In this document: piece after piece, positions 25,556-34,742 of the stretch
Position numbering within the stretch: position 1 is the first letter of the stretch
How the letters are laid out: every line of letters begins with the position of its first letter
From: Alistipes timonensis JC136
GTDB taxonomy: Bacteria; Bacteroidota; Bacteroidia; Bacteroidales; Rikenellaceae
Reading direction: 5' to 3'
NCBI RefSeq assembly: GCF_900107675.1
Contig: NZ_FNRI01000011.1
Span: forward strand, 24,829 to 88,828
Length of the DNA: 64,000 nucleotides
The notes under the pieces: model-generated
Database searches by the model: none
Seen by the model: the letters and a program-made list of their open reading frames with translations, nothing else
What the model was told of the DNA's origin: nothing
Program-made: the position numbers and the translations under genes

Positions 25556-25588
25556 AAAAGAGACCATCGAAATTCGATGGTCTCTTTT
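25556..25588 (+). terminator. Intrinsic terminator of the tRNA gene
   Basis: A 15-bp perfect stem (25556-25570 with 25574-25588) with a 3-nt loop, starting 2 nt after the CCA end and ending in TTTT. Confidence 0.9.
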
Positions 25589-26053
25589 CGTACAACCCCG
25601 GCGGAGAATAAATCGGCCGGGCCCGGCCCGGACAGAAGCCCGGCCGTCGTGCACGACGGCCGCGTGCGCCGGAACACCGGCATGGAACGGCTTTACGAAA
25701 TCCCGAGCCGCTGAAAACATCTCCGTACGGACAGCCCGCCGGAAGAGAAGCCCCGAAAAATAGTTAGCGTAAAAAATACCCCAAACAGCCGTCCGCCGGA
25801 AAGCGGAGATACGCCGCACCCTTAGCACCAAAAATACGGTATCAGGGGCCTTTAAAAACATTTCAGAAGTTTTCCCGCGTATCGGACGATGTCCGGTGTT
25901 ATGGGTCCGAAGCCGTGTGTGCACGCACACACACGGCATTTTCCAACAAAAAAATTATATAACTTTGCCTTGGACCCGTTCCCCCGGAGCGAACGGATGC
26001 GACCGACACGCCACAATCATTCACCACATAAAACCAACTAACTAATTACAATC
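25589..26053 (+). promoter_or_regulatory. Upstream regulatory region of the susC operon
   Basis: No gene is seen in these 465 bp. From left to right there is a 22-bp perfect palindrome at 25641-25662 (half CGGCCGTCGTG); direct repeats TTAGCNNNAAAAATAC at 25764-25779 and 25822-25837, the first part of GTTAGCGTA (25763-25771); and an imperfect hairpin of GTGTGTGC type (25912-25937). An exact -7 box TAACTTTG follows at 25960-25967, giving a leader of about 80 nt. The -33 box is not clear, which fits an activator-dependent promoter. Confidence 0.6.
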
Positions 26054-29000
26054 ATGAAGAAACTATTGACGAAAGTTCATTGGCTGTGTGCCGTCCTGCT
26101 GGCGGTAACGCTGCTGCAACCGGGACTTAGCGTCGCCCAGAAAGGCGGGGGGGGGAAATTCACCCTTTCAGGCACAGTCAAAGGTGACGGCCAGCCCCTC
26201 GTCGGCGCGACCGTAGTCGAGCCGGGCACGTCGAACGGTACGGTGACCGGAGCAGACGGCAAATTCTCGCTTTCGCTCTCGAAACGCGGGGCGTCCATTC
26301 AGATATCCTTCATCGGATATGTGACCAAAACGCTCACCGCGAATGCCGATTTTCTGGAAGTTTCGCTCGACTCCGACGCCCAGAAGATCGACGAAGTGAT
26401 GGTCGTCGCCTACGGCACGATGCGCAAACGCGACGTGACGGGCGCCATCACCTCCATTTCGTCGGAGTCCATCGAACGCCGCGCCCCCTCGAACGTCTTC
26501 GAGGCGTTGCAGGGACAGGTCGCCGGCGTACAGATCTCGGCAGGTTCGGGACAGCCGGGCGAAGCCTCGCAGATCAATATCCGCGGTATCTCGACCTTCT
26601 CGGCCGAAGGCGTGAAACCGCTCTATGTGGTAGACGGAATCCCGATGGAGGACATCGACGGCATCAATCCCGGCGACATCACCTCGATCGAGATCCTCAA
26701 AGACGCCGCATCGGCCGCCATGTACGGTTCGCGTTCGGCCAACGGCGTCATCCTCATCACGACCAAGGGCGGTCAGGAGGGAGCTCCGCGCATCGACGTG
26801 AAATACCTCCACACCTGGGGCAAACTCTCCCACAAACTCGCACAGGCCACGCGCGCCGACCGCCGCAAGTTCGACATCCTGCGCGACACCTATCATAAGG
26901 ACAATGCGACGGGTTATGTCGACAACGCCAGCAACCAACTGATCAACGACTCGCTGAACGCAGCGTTCAACGTCGACAACGACTACCAAGACCTGCTCTT
27001 CCAGTGGGCCCAGAAAGACCAGGTGGACCTGAGCGTCGCCGGCGGCACGAAGAAGATGAAGTACTTCGGATCGACGGGCTACTACAACGAACGCGGTATC
27101 GTTCCCAACACGAATTTCCAACGTCTGACGGCCCGTATCAACGCCGACTACACGGCCAACAACTGGCTGACGCTTCACAGCCGCGTTTCGCTGGGCTACT
27201 CCCAGAAGAACGGCATCAACGAGGGCCAGCTGATGACCGCGATGCTCTCGCGCCGTCCCTATTTCAACCTCTACTATCCCGACGGCACGCTGGCCGGCGT
27301 ATTCCAGGGCCAGAAGAGCCCGCTGGCACAGGTGAAATACACGACCGACCGCACGGAGTACTATCAGGGCAATCTCTACCAGGGCTTCGAACTGAAGCTC
27401 GCCAAGGGGCTGACGTTCCAGACCAGCATCAATGCCAATCTCTACCTCAACAAGCGCCAGCGCGTCTACCCGAGCATGATCACCGACGAGTGGCAGAAGA
27501 GCAACAGCGGTTACGCCGCCGACAACCTCAACTGGAACTGGCTCAACGAGAACGTCCTTACTTATAAGAACAAGTGGGGCAACCACAACTTCTCGGCCCT
27601 CGTGGGTTTCAGCGAGCAGCAGTGGCGCACCGACCAGACCGTCCTGTCGGGTATCAACTCCTCGACGGACTTCATCCCCACGATGAACGCCTTCGCCGCC
27701 AACCTCACCCTGAGCGACACCGGCACCTGGCAGTCGAATCACTCGATGGCATCGCTTTTCGCCCGCGTGACCTACGATTTCAAATCGAAATACCTGATTC
27801 AGGCGACCTTCCGCCGCGACGGTTCGTCGCGCTTCTCGAAAGAAAACCGCTGGGGCAACTTCCCCTCGGTATCGGCCGCCTGGCGCCTCTCGGACGAAAA
27901 TTTCATGAATTTCTCGCGTCGCGCGCTCGACGACGCCAAGATCCGCATCAGCTGGGGTATCACCGGCAACGAGCAGATCGGCAACTACGACTACCTCTAT
28001 TCCTACGCCACGGGTGACATCTACGACGGCGTGGGCGGCGTCTATCCCGCACGCCTCGCCGTGGACAACCTGCGCTGGGAGGAGACCCGCCAGGTGGACG
28101 TGGGTCTCGACCTGAGCTTCTTCAACAGCCGCCTGACCATCACGGCCGACTACTATGACAAATACACCGACGGCCTGCTGGCCAACCGCGAGCTCCCGAA
28201 GGAGTCCGGATTCTCGACCATGCGCACGAACGTCGGCGAGGTCAGCAACCGCGGTTTCGAGTTCACGATCGCCGGCGACCTCATCCGCACGAAGGATTTC
28301 CGCTGGAACGCCTCGTTCAACATCTCGCGCAACTGGAACACCATCGAGAAACTCGCCGAGGGCGAACCCTATCTGGAAAACGACCTCTGGTGGATTGCCG
28401 AGGGCGGTTCGATCGGCGATTTCTACGGCTACAAGCAGAACAACATCTTCGCCTACGACGAATCGAACGCCTTCACGCCCGACACGTGGCAGCAGCTCAC
28501 GCCGGTCTTCGAAAACGGCTCGTTCAGCCACTACACGCTCAACGGACAGGTTTACAACGGCAGCTATGTGCAGAAGAAACTGCCCAACGGCAAGCCCTTC
28601 CGCGGCGGCGACGTCAACTGGGAGGAGGCCGAAGGTTCGCGCGACGGCGTGATCGACGAGAGCGACCGCATGATCATCGGCAACGCACTGCCGACCTATA
28701 CCGGCGGCCTGAGCACGAACTTCACCTACAAGAATTTCGGTCTCTTCGTGTCGTTCTACTACTCGTTCGGCGGACAGATCTACAACTACGCCGAGCACCA
28801 GCGCAACATGTTCAAATACACCTCGACGACCCCTTCGCCCCACGTAATCAACAACATGTGGATACACCAGGGCGACCAGGCGCTCTACCCGCGCCCCTAC
28901 AACGACGAGTACAACAATGCGCGTTACGCCAACTCGTTCTACGTCGAGGATGCCGATTACATCCGCCTGTCGAACGTGCGTCTGTCCTACGACCTGCCGG

Positions 29001-29191
29001 AGCGCTGGCTCAAATCGCTGCGCATCAAAGCGCTGCAAGTCTACATCTTCGGCAACAACCTGATGACGTGGACCTCTTACAGCGGCTACGACCCCGAATT
29101 CTCGTCGTCGAATCCGCTGCAAATCGGCCGCGATACCTACCGCTACCCCATGAAACGCGAATTCGGCGCAGGTATAAACGTTAAATTTTAA
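26054..29191 (+). CDS. SusC/RagA family TonB-linked outer membrane transporter
   Basis: The 1,045-residue protein has a signal peptide (about 1-28) and a carboxypeptidase D regulatory-like domain (36-108; KFTLSGTVKGDGQPLVGATV). A TonB box region (DEVMVVAYG, 113-121), a plug (about 123-240; RDVTGAITSISSESIERRAP) and a 22-strand barrel ending GAGINVKF complete it. It imports oligosaccharides delivered by the SusD protein encoded next. It is shorter than SusC proteins with an STN domain, and none is present. A run of nine G (26147-26155) right after the signal peptide encodes Gly-Gly-Gly and could slip. Confidence 0.95.
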   Translation: MKKLLTKVHWLCAVLLAVTLLQPGLSVAQKGGGGKFTLSGTVKGDGQPLVGATVVEPGTSNGTVTGADGKFSLSLSKRGASIQISFIGYVTKTLTANADFLEVSLDSDAQKIDEVMVVAYGTMRKRDVTGAITSISSESIERRAPSNVFEALQGQVAGVQISAGSGQPGEASQINIRGISTFSAEGVKPLYVVDGIPMEDIDGINPGDITSIEILKDAASAAMYGSRSANGVILITTKGGQEGAPRIDVKYLHTWGKLSHKLAQATRADRRKFDILRDTYHKDNATGYVDNASNQLINDSLNAAFNVDNDYQDLLFQWAQKDQVDLSVAGGTKKMKYFGSTGYYNERGIVPNTNFQRLTARINADYTANNWLTLHSRVSLGYSQKNGINEGQLMTAMLSRRPYFNLYYPDGTLAGVFQGQKSPLAQVKYTTDRTEYYQGNLYQGFELKLAKGLTFQTSINANLYLNKRQRVYPSMITDEWQKSNSGYAADNLNWNWLNENVLTYKNKWGNHNFSALVGFSEQQWRTDQTVLSGINSSTDFIPTMNAFAANLTLSDTGTWQSNHSMASLFARVTYDFKSKYLIQATFRRDGSSRFSKENRWGNFPSVSAAWRLSDENFMNFSRRALDDAKIRISWGITGNEQIGNYDYLYSYATGDIYDGVGGVYPARLAVDNLRWEETRQVDVGLDLSFFNSRLTITADYYDKYTDGLLANRELPKESGFSTMRTNVGEVSNRGFEFTIAGDLIRTKDFRWNASFNISRNWNTIEKLAEGEPYLENDLWWIAEGGSIGDFYGYKQNNIFAYDESNAFTPDTWQQLTPVFENGSFSHYTLNGQVYNGSYVQKKLPNGKPFRGGDVNWEEAEGSRDGVIDESDRMIIGNALPTYTGGLSTNFTYKNFGLFVSFYYSFGGQIYNYAEHQRNMFKYTSTTPSPHVINNMWIHQGDQALYPRPYNDEYNNARYANSFYVEDADYIRLSNVRLSYDLPERWLKSLRIKALQVYIFGNNLMTWTSYSGYDPEFSSSNPLQIGRDTYRYPMKREFGAGINVKF

Positions 29192-29203
29192 AGGCTTATA
29201 ACA

Positions 29204-30646
29204 ATGAAAAAGATCAAATACATACTTGCAGCCGTCCTGCTGGCCTCGGGGTTCAGCTCGTGCGAGTCGTTCCTCGACGAACAGCCCGTAAGCGAACTCC
29301 CCGCCGACCAGATGTGGACCTCTTCGCGCGAAGCCAAGGCCGGCGTGAGCCAGATCTACGGATTCTTCCGCTCGGCCATGCGCGAAAACTATTTCTACTG
29401 GGGTGAATTCCGTTCGGACGACTTCCTGTCGGGCGCATCGACAGCCGCCGACCAGCAGCGCGTCATCGACAACCAGCTGACCACCGACCTCAACTGCACG
29501 AAGTGGACCGCGATCTATAAGGTCATCAACCAGGCCAACCTCTGCATCAAATACCTCCCGGGCGTCGACATGCCGTCGGTATCGGATCGCAACGACCTGC
29601 TGGGACAGGCTTACGGCATGCGTGCGCTGGCCTATCTCTACGCCGTGCGGGTCTGGGGCGACGTGCCCCTGTTCACCGAACCCAACGAGGAGTACAGTCC
29701 GGATATCTACCGCGAGCGTACCGATATGGACTACATCCTCCGCGAAGTGGTTCTCGAAGACGCCAAAAAGGCCGAGTCGCTGATCGACCGCACGAAGAAC
29801 AAGGAGCGCAAGCGCATCTCGGTTTACGGTGCCTGGGCGATTATGGCCGACACCTACATGTGGCTCAAAGAGTACAGCCTGGCCGACCAGACCATCGAGA
29901 AGATGAAGAACGACGCATCGTTCATGGCTCTCGAAACCGACATCAGCACTTGGAAGAAGATGTTCGCCGAGGAGCTGAACAACAAGGCCAGCGACAACAC
30001 GCCCGAGAACGACGAATACAGCACCAAGGAGTTCATTTTCGTCGTGCATTTCAATATGGACGAGGTGGGCGCCAACGGTTACAGCTACATGTACCAGTGG
30101 TTCACGGGTTCGGGCAACCGCGCCGCCGTGATGTCGCCGACGCTGCTGGCCAAATACGACCAGGAGAAAGACCTGCGCTTCCCGCTGGTGACGAAGAACT
30201 ACCAGTCGGGCTGGGAGATGCGCAAATACATCTCGGGCGACATTTCGTCGACGCTCAATAAGACCTGCGAAGTGGGCTACCCCATCTACCGCTATTCGGA
30301 CATGATCCTGCTGCAGGCCGAGGCACAGGCCCGCCAGAGCAAGTGGGAAGAGGCCCTCGACCTGGTGAAGCCGATCCGCACGCGCGCCGGTCTCGAAACC
30401 CCTTCGGCCGCGGATTTCGCCGACGAGGAGGAACTCGTGGACTTCATCCTCGACGAGCGCCAGCGCGAACTGGTCGGCGAAGGCCGCCGGTGGTTCGACC
30501 TCGTGCGCACGGGACGCTGGAAGAGCGTCATGGGCCCGATCAACGGCTGCCAGGAGGACGGCAACGAACTCTTCCCGATCCATTTTTCCCACCTGGACCA
30601 GAACAAAAAACTGGTGCAGAACAGCTACTATGCAACGAATAAATAA
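29204..30646 (+). CDS. SusD/RagB family glycan-binding lipoprotein
   Basis: The 480-residue lipoprotein has a signal peptide with lipobox ending SSC (C20). The SusD fold has TPR-like helices and the usual GQAYGMRALAYLYAVRVWGDVPLF stretch in its first half. The C-terminal part has RYSDMILLQAEA and EERQRELVGEGRRWFDLVR-like sequence (here LDERQRELVGEGRRW). It caps the SusC transporter on the cell surface and captures glycan. It starts 12 nt after susC ends, as in all such pairs. The substrate cannot be read from the sequence; the adjacent enzymes suggest a xylose-containing glycan. Confidence 0.95.
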   Translation: MKKIKYILAAVLLASGFSSCESFLDEQPVSELPADQMWTSSREAKAGVSQIYGFFRSAMRENYFYWGEFRSDDFLSGASTAADQQRVIDNQLTTDLNCTKWTAIYKVINQANLCIKYLPGVDMPSVSDRNDLLGQAYGMRALAYLYAVRVWGDVPLFTEPNEEYSPDIYRERTDMDYILREVVLEDAKKAESLIDRTKNKERKRISVYGAWAIMADTYMWLKEYSLADQTIEKMKNDASFMALETDISTWKKMFAEELNNKASDNTPENDEYSTKEFIFVVHFNMDEVGANGYSYMYQWFTGSGNRAAVMSPTLLAKYDQEKDLRFPLVTKNYQSGWEMRKYISGDISSTLNKTCEVGYPIYRYSDMILLQAEAQARQSKWEEALDLVKPIRTRAGLETPSAADFADEEELVDFILDERQRELVGEGRRWFDLVRTGRWKSVMGPINGCQEDGNELFPIHFSHLDQNKKLVQNSYYATNK

Positions 30647-30666
30647 TTGCTAAAACGACCTGTACC

Positions 30667-31272
30667 ATGAAACATATCATTAAGAAATTGTCGTTGCTTC
30701 TGGCGGTCGCGCTGACCGCAGCCTGCGGCGACATGAAACTGCAGACCGACGCCGACTACGACTATTCGGTGCTCGACCCCCACATCCCGATGACGGCGTG
30801 GGAGTATTTCGAAACCCGTCCGGACATTTTCAGCGAGTTCATGGCGGCCATCGAATACGCCGGCATGAAGGAGTACTACACCCAGACCGGCCGCGAATAC
30901 ACGTTCCTGGCGCTGACCAACACGGCCGTCAAAGCGTTCGTGAGCACCTATCCCGACAAGTCGAAAATCACCGACTGCCCGAAGGAGGATGTACAAAACC
31001 TGCTGAGTTACCACATCGTCGACGGTTTTTACAGCGGCTACGGGGAACTTCCCGTCGAGGCAATCTTCGTGCTGACGCTTCGCCGCGGCGAGGAGGGTCT
31101 GATGACCATGCTCACGCGTAAGAACCCCTGGATGGCCGACGCCGGAGCGATCATCGTGAACGACACGGGCACGAACGGCAATTCGCCCATGCGCAAGTCC
31201 GTGAGCTGCAACATCATGCCGACCAACGGCGTGATCCACGTCTTCGACTCCTACTGCTACTACAAGAAATAG
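30667..31272 (+). CDS. Fasciclin (FAS1) domain lipoprotein
   Basis: The 201-residue lipoprotein has a signal peptide and lipobox LTAAC (C20). One FAS1 domain follows, with MAAIEYAGMKEYYTQTGREYTFLALTNTAVKAF early and the hallmark IMPTNGVIHVFDSYCYY at the end. FAS1 domains mediate adhesion or binding of carbohydrate and protein. It sits 20 nt after susD, where surface glycan-binding proteins are usually encoded, so a role in substrate capture is the likeliest reading but is inferred. Confidence 0.82.
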   Translation: MKHIIKKLSLLLAVALTAACGDMKLQTDADYDYSVLDPHIPMTAWEYFETRPDIFSEFMAAIEYAGMKEYYTQTGREYTFLALTNTAVKAFVSTYPDKSKITDCPKEDVQNLLSYHIVDGFYSGYGELPVEAIFVLTLRRGEEGLMTMLTRKNPWMADAGAIIVNDTGTNGNSPMRKSVSCNIMPTNGVIHVFDSYCYYKK

Positions 31273-31305
31273 GACATGACGAACTTTAAAACACCGAAAA
31301 CCATG

Positions 31306-32847
31306 AACAAGAGACTATTCATCCTATTGGCCGGGATTTTCGCCGTCATGTCGTTCGCAGCCTGCAACGACGACGAGGGAATCGATCCTTCGACCGCCGA
31401 ACCGACCATCACCTACGCATACGACACGCTCGAAGCCGACCTCAACATGGTCGACAACCTGCCGGTCGTCGCCATCGTCAAATCGGAAGCAGGGCTCAAA
31501 AGCGTTTCGCTCAGCATCAACACCTCGGACGGGGAGACGGTTCCCGTGACCACCGTCACCGAGTTCTTCAACGCCAAGAGTTACAGCCTCGCGGAGGACA
31601 TCAACTACGAGCCGAACTACACCGAGGCCGTGATCGAGGCCGTCGACCTGCTCGGCCGCAAGGCCGAGGCGAAGATGCCGATCTCGATCGTCGACGTTGT
31701 GGAAGCCCCCTCGATCGTCTTCACGCCTGCAAAATGGTCGTATGACGAGACCGTCGGCGGCGAAAAGCCCCGCACACACATCGAAGTGAACACCTCGGCG
31801 CTGTTGCAGTCGATAGAGATCACCCGCGTGAAGACCTCCGGTCAGGAGCTCTATACGAGTCTGACGTTCACCGACGAGGACCAGCAGAAATCGTGGACCT
31901 TCGACGAAATGATCGAGTTCGACGAATTCGACAAAGGTTTCAAAGTCAAGGCCGTCGACAACTACGGGCAGGTGCGCATCGAAACGATGCAGGTTCAGTA
32001 CAAGACCGTTCCGCCTCCGACCGTCACGTTTGCCGACGGAACGATCTTCGCCGATAAGGACGAGGAGAAGGCAGTGAATATCAGCATCGAATCGCAGGCG
32101 GGCGTGGTGAAGGTCGAATTGTTCCGCATGGAGGGCAAGACCGAAACCTCGGTGAAGACCACGACCTACGAAAAACTCAATGAGCTGAACTATGCCGAGA
32201 AGATGATTTTCACCAACTCCACGTCGGGTGTCAAAGTGATCGTCACGGACAACGTGGGCCGCACGACCACGGCGTCGACCAAGGCCTGCGTCAACATGTA
32301 CTACGTCGAGGAGATTCCGGTCACCACGGCCCCGGCGGGCGACGGCGCATCGGCTGCCGGAGGCGCGAAACGCCTGCTCTCGCTGGGCGACCAGAAGACC
32401 TACTCCGTACAGGAGTGCCTGGAAAACACCGACTTGCAGTCGCACGCCGACGTCAAGGTTTACTACATGAACGGCAATGCCCAGTCGGTGCGCATCTACT
32501 CGATGGAGAATGCCGACAGCAAGAACGGGGAATACTCGTACAGCGGACAGAACATCAACAACTTCGGCGTAATAAACGCCACCCGGTTCAAACTGCTCAC
32601 GGGAGTGGACTTCGAGAACGCCACGGCCGCCGACATCGCCGCGATCGACGCCGGGACCATCCAGTCCGCAAACATCAAGGGCAAAGACGAACTGATCGGC
32701 GCCGTGATCGCCTTCAAAACGGGTTCGAAATCCTCGGCCGGCAGCGGCAAAGTGGGTCTCATGAAACTCGTTGCGATCGGCGAGAAGATCGGCACGAACG
32801 CCAACGCCCGCGTATTCACCTTCGCGGTCAAACTCCCCAAGGAGTAA
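31306..32847 (+). CDS. Lipoprotein, probable surface glycan-binding protein
   Basis: The 513-residue protein starts at the ATG at 31306, which gives a proper lipoprotein signal (FAAC, C21). An upstream in-frame ATG at 31276 would place ten hydrophilic residues before it. The mature part is acidic and beta-rich, with repeated Ig-like segments of about 85-100 residues (for example PSIVFTPAKWSYDETVGG and PTVTFADGTIFADKDEEK). A distinct C-terminal region starts near residue 350. No catalytic motif is visible. The position after susC, susD and the FAS1 gene suggests a SusE/SusF-like binding role. I cannot name a family. Confidence 0.7.
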   Translation, partial: NKRLFILLAGIFAVMSFAACNDDEGIDPSTAEPTITYAYDTLEADLNMVDNLPVVAIVKSEAGLKSVSLSINTSDGETVPVTTVTEFFNAKSYSLAEDINYEPNYTEAVIEAVDLLGRKAEAKMPISIVDVVEAPSIVFTPAKWSYDETVGGEKPRTHIEVNTSALLQSIEITRVKTSGQELYTSLTFTDEDQQKSWTFDEMIEFDEFDKGFKVKAVDNYGQVRIETMQVQYKTVPPPTVTFADGTIFADKDEEKAVNISIESQAGVVKVELFRMEGKTETSVKTTTYEKLNELNYAEKMIFTNSTSGVKVIVTDNVGRTTTASTKACVNMYYVEEIPVTTAPAGDGASAAGGAKRLLSLGDQKTYSVQECLENTDLQSHADVKVYYMNGNAQSVRIYSMENADSKNGEYSYSGQNINNFGVINATRFKLLTGVDFENATAADIAAIDAGTIQSANIKGKDELIGAVIAFKTGSKSSAGSGKVGLMKLVAIGEKIGTNANARVFTFAVKLPKE

Positions 32848-32864
32848 GCGAATTTTCAGAATCG

Positions 32865-32900
32865 GAAATTCCTCCGGAGCAATTCTCCGGAGGGGTTTCC
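32865..32900 (+). promoter_or_regulatory. Stable intercistronic hairpin
   Basis: CCTCCGGAG (32871-32879), loop CAATT, CTCCGGAGG (32885-32893), extended by GGAAA/TTTCC on the outside. There is no long T-run, so it may be an mRNA stability or processing element between the binding-protein genes and the enzyme genes rather than a full terminator. Confidence 0.6.
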
Positions 32901-32930
32901 GTTCTTTGATAAACCAAACCGATTGAAACG

Positions 32931-34742
32931 ATGACCCCGTTACGCATTTCACTCGCCGCAGCGGCGCTGCTCCTGCTTCCGGCGGCAGCCCCGGCGCAAA
33001 ACGGCAAGAAAATCTACGCCGACTATCACGGCGTGCGCTACACGCGCGCCCACGACGGCAAACTGGGCCGCTGGGAGATGCACGCCGAAACCGCCAAGTC
33101 GAAAACCGGCCGGAAGACGCTCTGCTACAACGCCGACTTCATGGATGCCGAGGGACGCCACGACATCGCCGCCGTGGCTTATCCGCAGGCGGGCATGCAG
33201 TCGAATCTCGACCCCGACTACATCGAATACCAGATTCTCTCGGCCAAGGCCGCGGGGATCGACGGATTCTTCATCGAATGGGGGTTCATGGACCACGAGA
33301 ACGACAAACTGCTCAGGGCCATGCAGCCCGTGGCCGCGAAATACGGCTTCGAGATCGGCGTCAACTGGTGCGACGGCTGGCTCTATTACGACTGGATCAC
33401 CCGCATGCACCCCGAAATCGACACCCGCGAGGCCAAGACCGAACATTACGCCCGCTGCTATCAATATCTGGTGGATAACGTACTGTCGGGCCCGACGGCC
33501 CCGACCGTCGGCGGACGTCCGGTTTTCTACCTCTTCGGTCCGGGCGCCAAGCCCGCGGAATACGCCTATGCCGCATCGAAGGTCCGCCTGCCCGAAGGCA
33601 TGCCGCAGCCCGCCGTGCTGCGCCGCTGGGCCGAGTGGGGCACGCTCGAAGCGAACCGTTACGTTCCCGTTCGCTGGAGCCCCGAGATCGAGTCGTGGAA
33701 GGAGCTGGGGATGATCCCCACGGCGTGGCTGCCGGCCCGCGTGCGTCCGATGGACGCCGCGCACCCTTATTGGGACCACTACGCCGAACCGGACGACCTC
33801 ATCGAATTCATGAAACCGTTCCGCGACTCGGTGTGGATGAGCGCCGACCCGGCCTACACCGTCAAATCGGGTTTCGCCATGCCGGGCATGGACAACCGCG
33901 GCTGCGCCGGCTGGGGAGGACAGCATTTCTACTACATCCCGCGCGACGGGGGCCGGACCTACGAACGCATGTGGGAGTTCAGCATGGCCTCGCGCGACAG
34001 CCTCGACATGATGTTCATCGCCTCGTGGAGCGACTACACCGAGGGACACGAGATCGAGCCCACGGTGGAGAACGGCGACCGCGAACTGCGCACGACGCTG
34101 CATTACGCCGCGCAGTTCAAAGAGATGCCGGAAGATGCCTCGGGCATCGCGCTTCCCGCACGGCTTTTCGACCTGCGCAAACGGAGCGAATACCTCGCTT
34201 CGGCCCGTCGCAAGACGGCCGCGGCCGACGCCCTGCTGGACCAGGCCGCCGCCGCGATCGCCGGAGGGAGCTATTCAGAGGCCGCCGAACGGCTCTCCGC
34301 GGCGGAAACCGCTGTGGAAACCCTCGAAAAAACGCTCAAAAACAGTACGCTCGACATTCCGGAATCGGAACTGCGCTTCAGCAGCGATGCCGTGCACGGC
34401 GTCCGGTACGCCTCGCCCGAATTGAAGGTCTACCTGCCCGAGACGGCCACCCGCTCGCTGATCGCGGCGCGCGCCCACACGGGTTACGTGGAGTTCGAAT
34501 ACTTCGACGACGCCCCGACGGGCGATTTCGTCTTCATCTACTCGCGCACCGAGCGTCAGCCCAAGAATATTTTCGCCACCGTCGCCAAGTTCAAAACCGA
34601 CGGCACGGGTACATGGAAACGGGTGCGGGTCGGGCTGATCCCCGAAAACGTGCTTTACGCCACGACGCCGGGCTTTACACTGATGTTCAAAGGCAAACTG
34701 AAGCTGCGCGACGTCAGCTTCCATTACACCCTCAGCCGATGA
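32931..34742 (+). CDS. GH71/GH99-like glycoside hydrolase, secreted
   Basis: The 603-residue protein has a signal peptide (residues 1-22). A TIM-barrel region of about 390 residues resembles the GH71/GH99-like group: KIYADYHGVRYTR near the start, AAGIDGFFIEWGFMDHEND, and the late WSDYTEGHEIEPT, comparable to the WNEWGEGxxIEP motif. An accessory beta-rich domain follows a helical linker (about 420-460). The reaction is unknown; relatives are endo-acting alpha-mannosidases or alpha-glucanases. Its stop overlaps the GH31 start as ATGA, so the two are translationally coupled. Confidence 0.72.
   Translation: MTPLRISLAAAALLLLPAAAPAQNGKKIYADYHGVRYTRAHDGKLGRWEMHAETAKSKTGRKTLCYNADFMDAEGRHDIAAVAYPQAGMQSNLDPDYIEYQILSAKAAGIDGFFIEWGFMDHENDKLLRAMQPVAAKYGFEIGVNWCDGWLYYDWITRMHPEIDTREAKTEHYARCYQYLVDNVLSGPTAPTVGGRPVFYLFGPGAKPAEYAYAASKVRLPEGMPQPAVLRRWAEWGTLEANRYVPVRWSPEIESWKELGMIPTAWLPARVRPMDAAHPYWDHYAEPDDLIEFMKPFRDSVWMSADPAYTVKSGFAMPGMDNRGCAGWGGQHFYYIPRDGGRTYERMWEFSMASRDSLDMMFIASWSDYTEGHEIEPTVENGDRELRTTLHYAAQFKEMPEDASGIALPARLFDLRKRSEYLASARRKTAAADALLDQAAAAIAGGSYSEAAERLSAAETAVETLEKTLKNSTLDIPESELRFSSDAVHGVRYASPELKVYLPETATRSLIAARAHTGYVEFEYFDDAPTGDFVFIYSRTERQPKNIFATVAKFKTDGTGTWKRVRVGLIPENVLYATTPGFTLMFKGKLKLRDVSFHYTLSR

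Noticed and set aside
25589..26053. Invertible promoter for susC, as found for surface genes in Bacteroidales
   Set aside because: No pair of inverted repeats flanks the promoter, and no recombinase gene is nearby.
26168..30592. Open reading frame of 1,474 codons on the minus strand opposite susC and susD
   Set aside because: It is a shadow frame: the opposite strand encodes clear SusC and SusD proteins and this one shows no motifs.
33635..34738. N-terminal extension of the GH31 frame by 368 codons
   Set aside because: It overlaps the GH71/99-like gene in another frame. The ATG at 34739 gives a signal peptide and an ATGA coupling.
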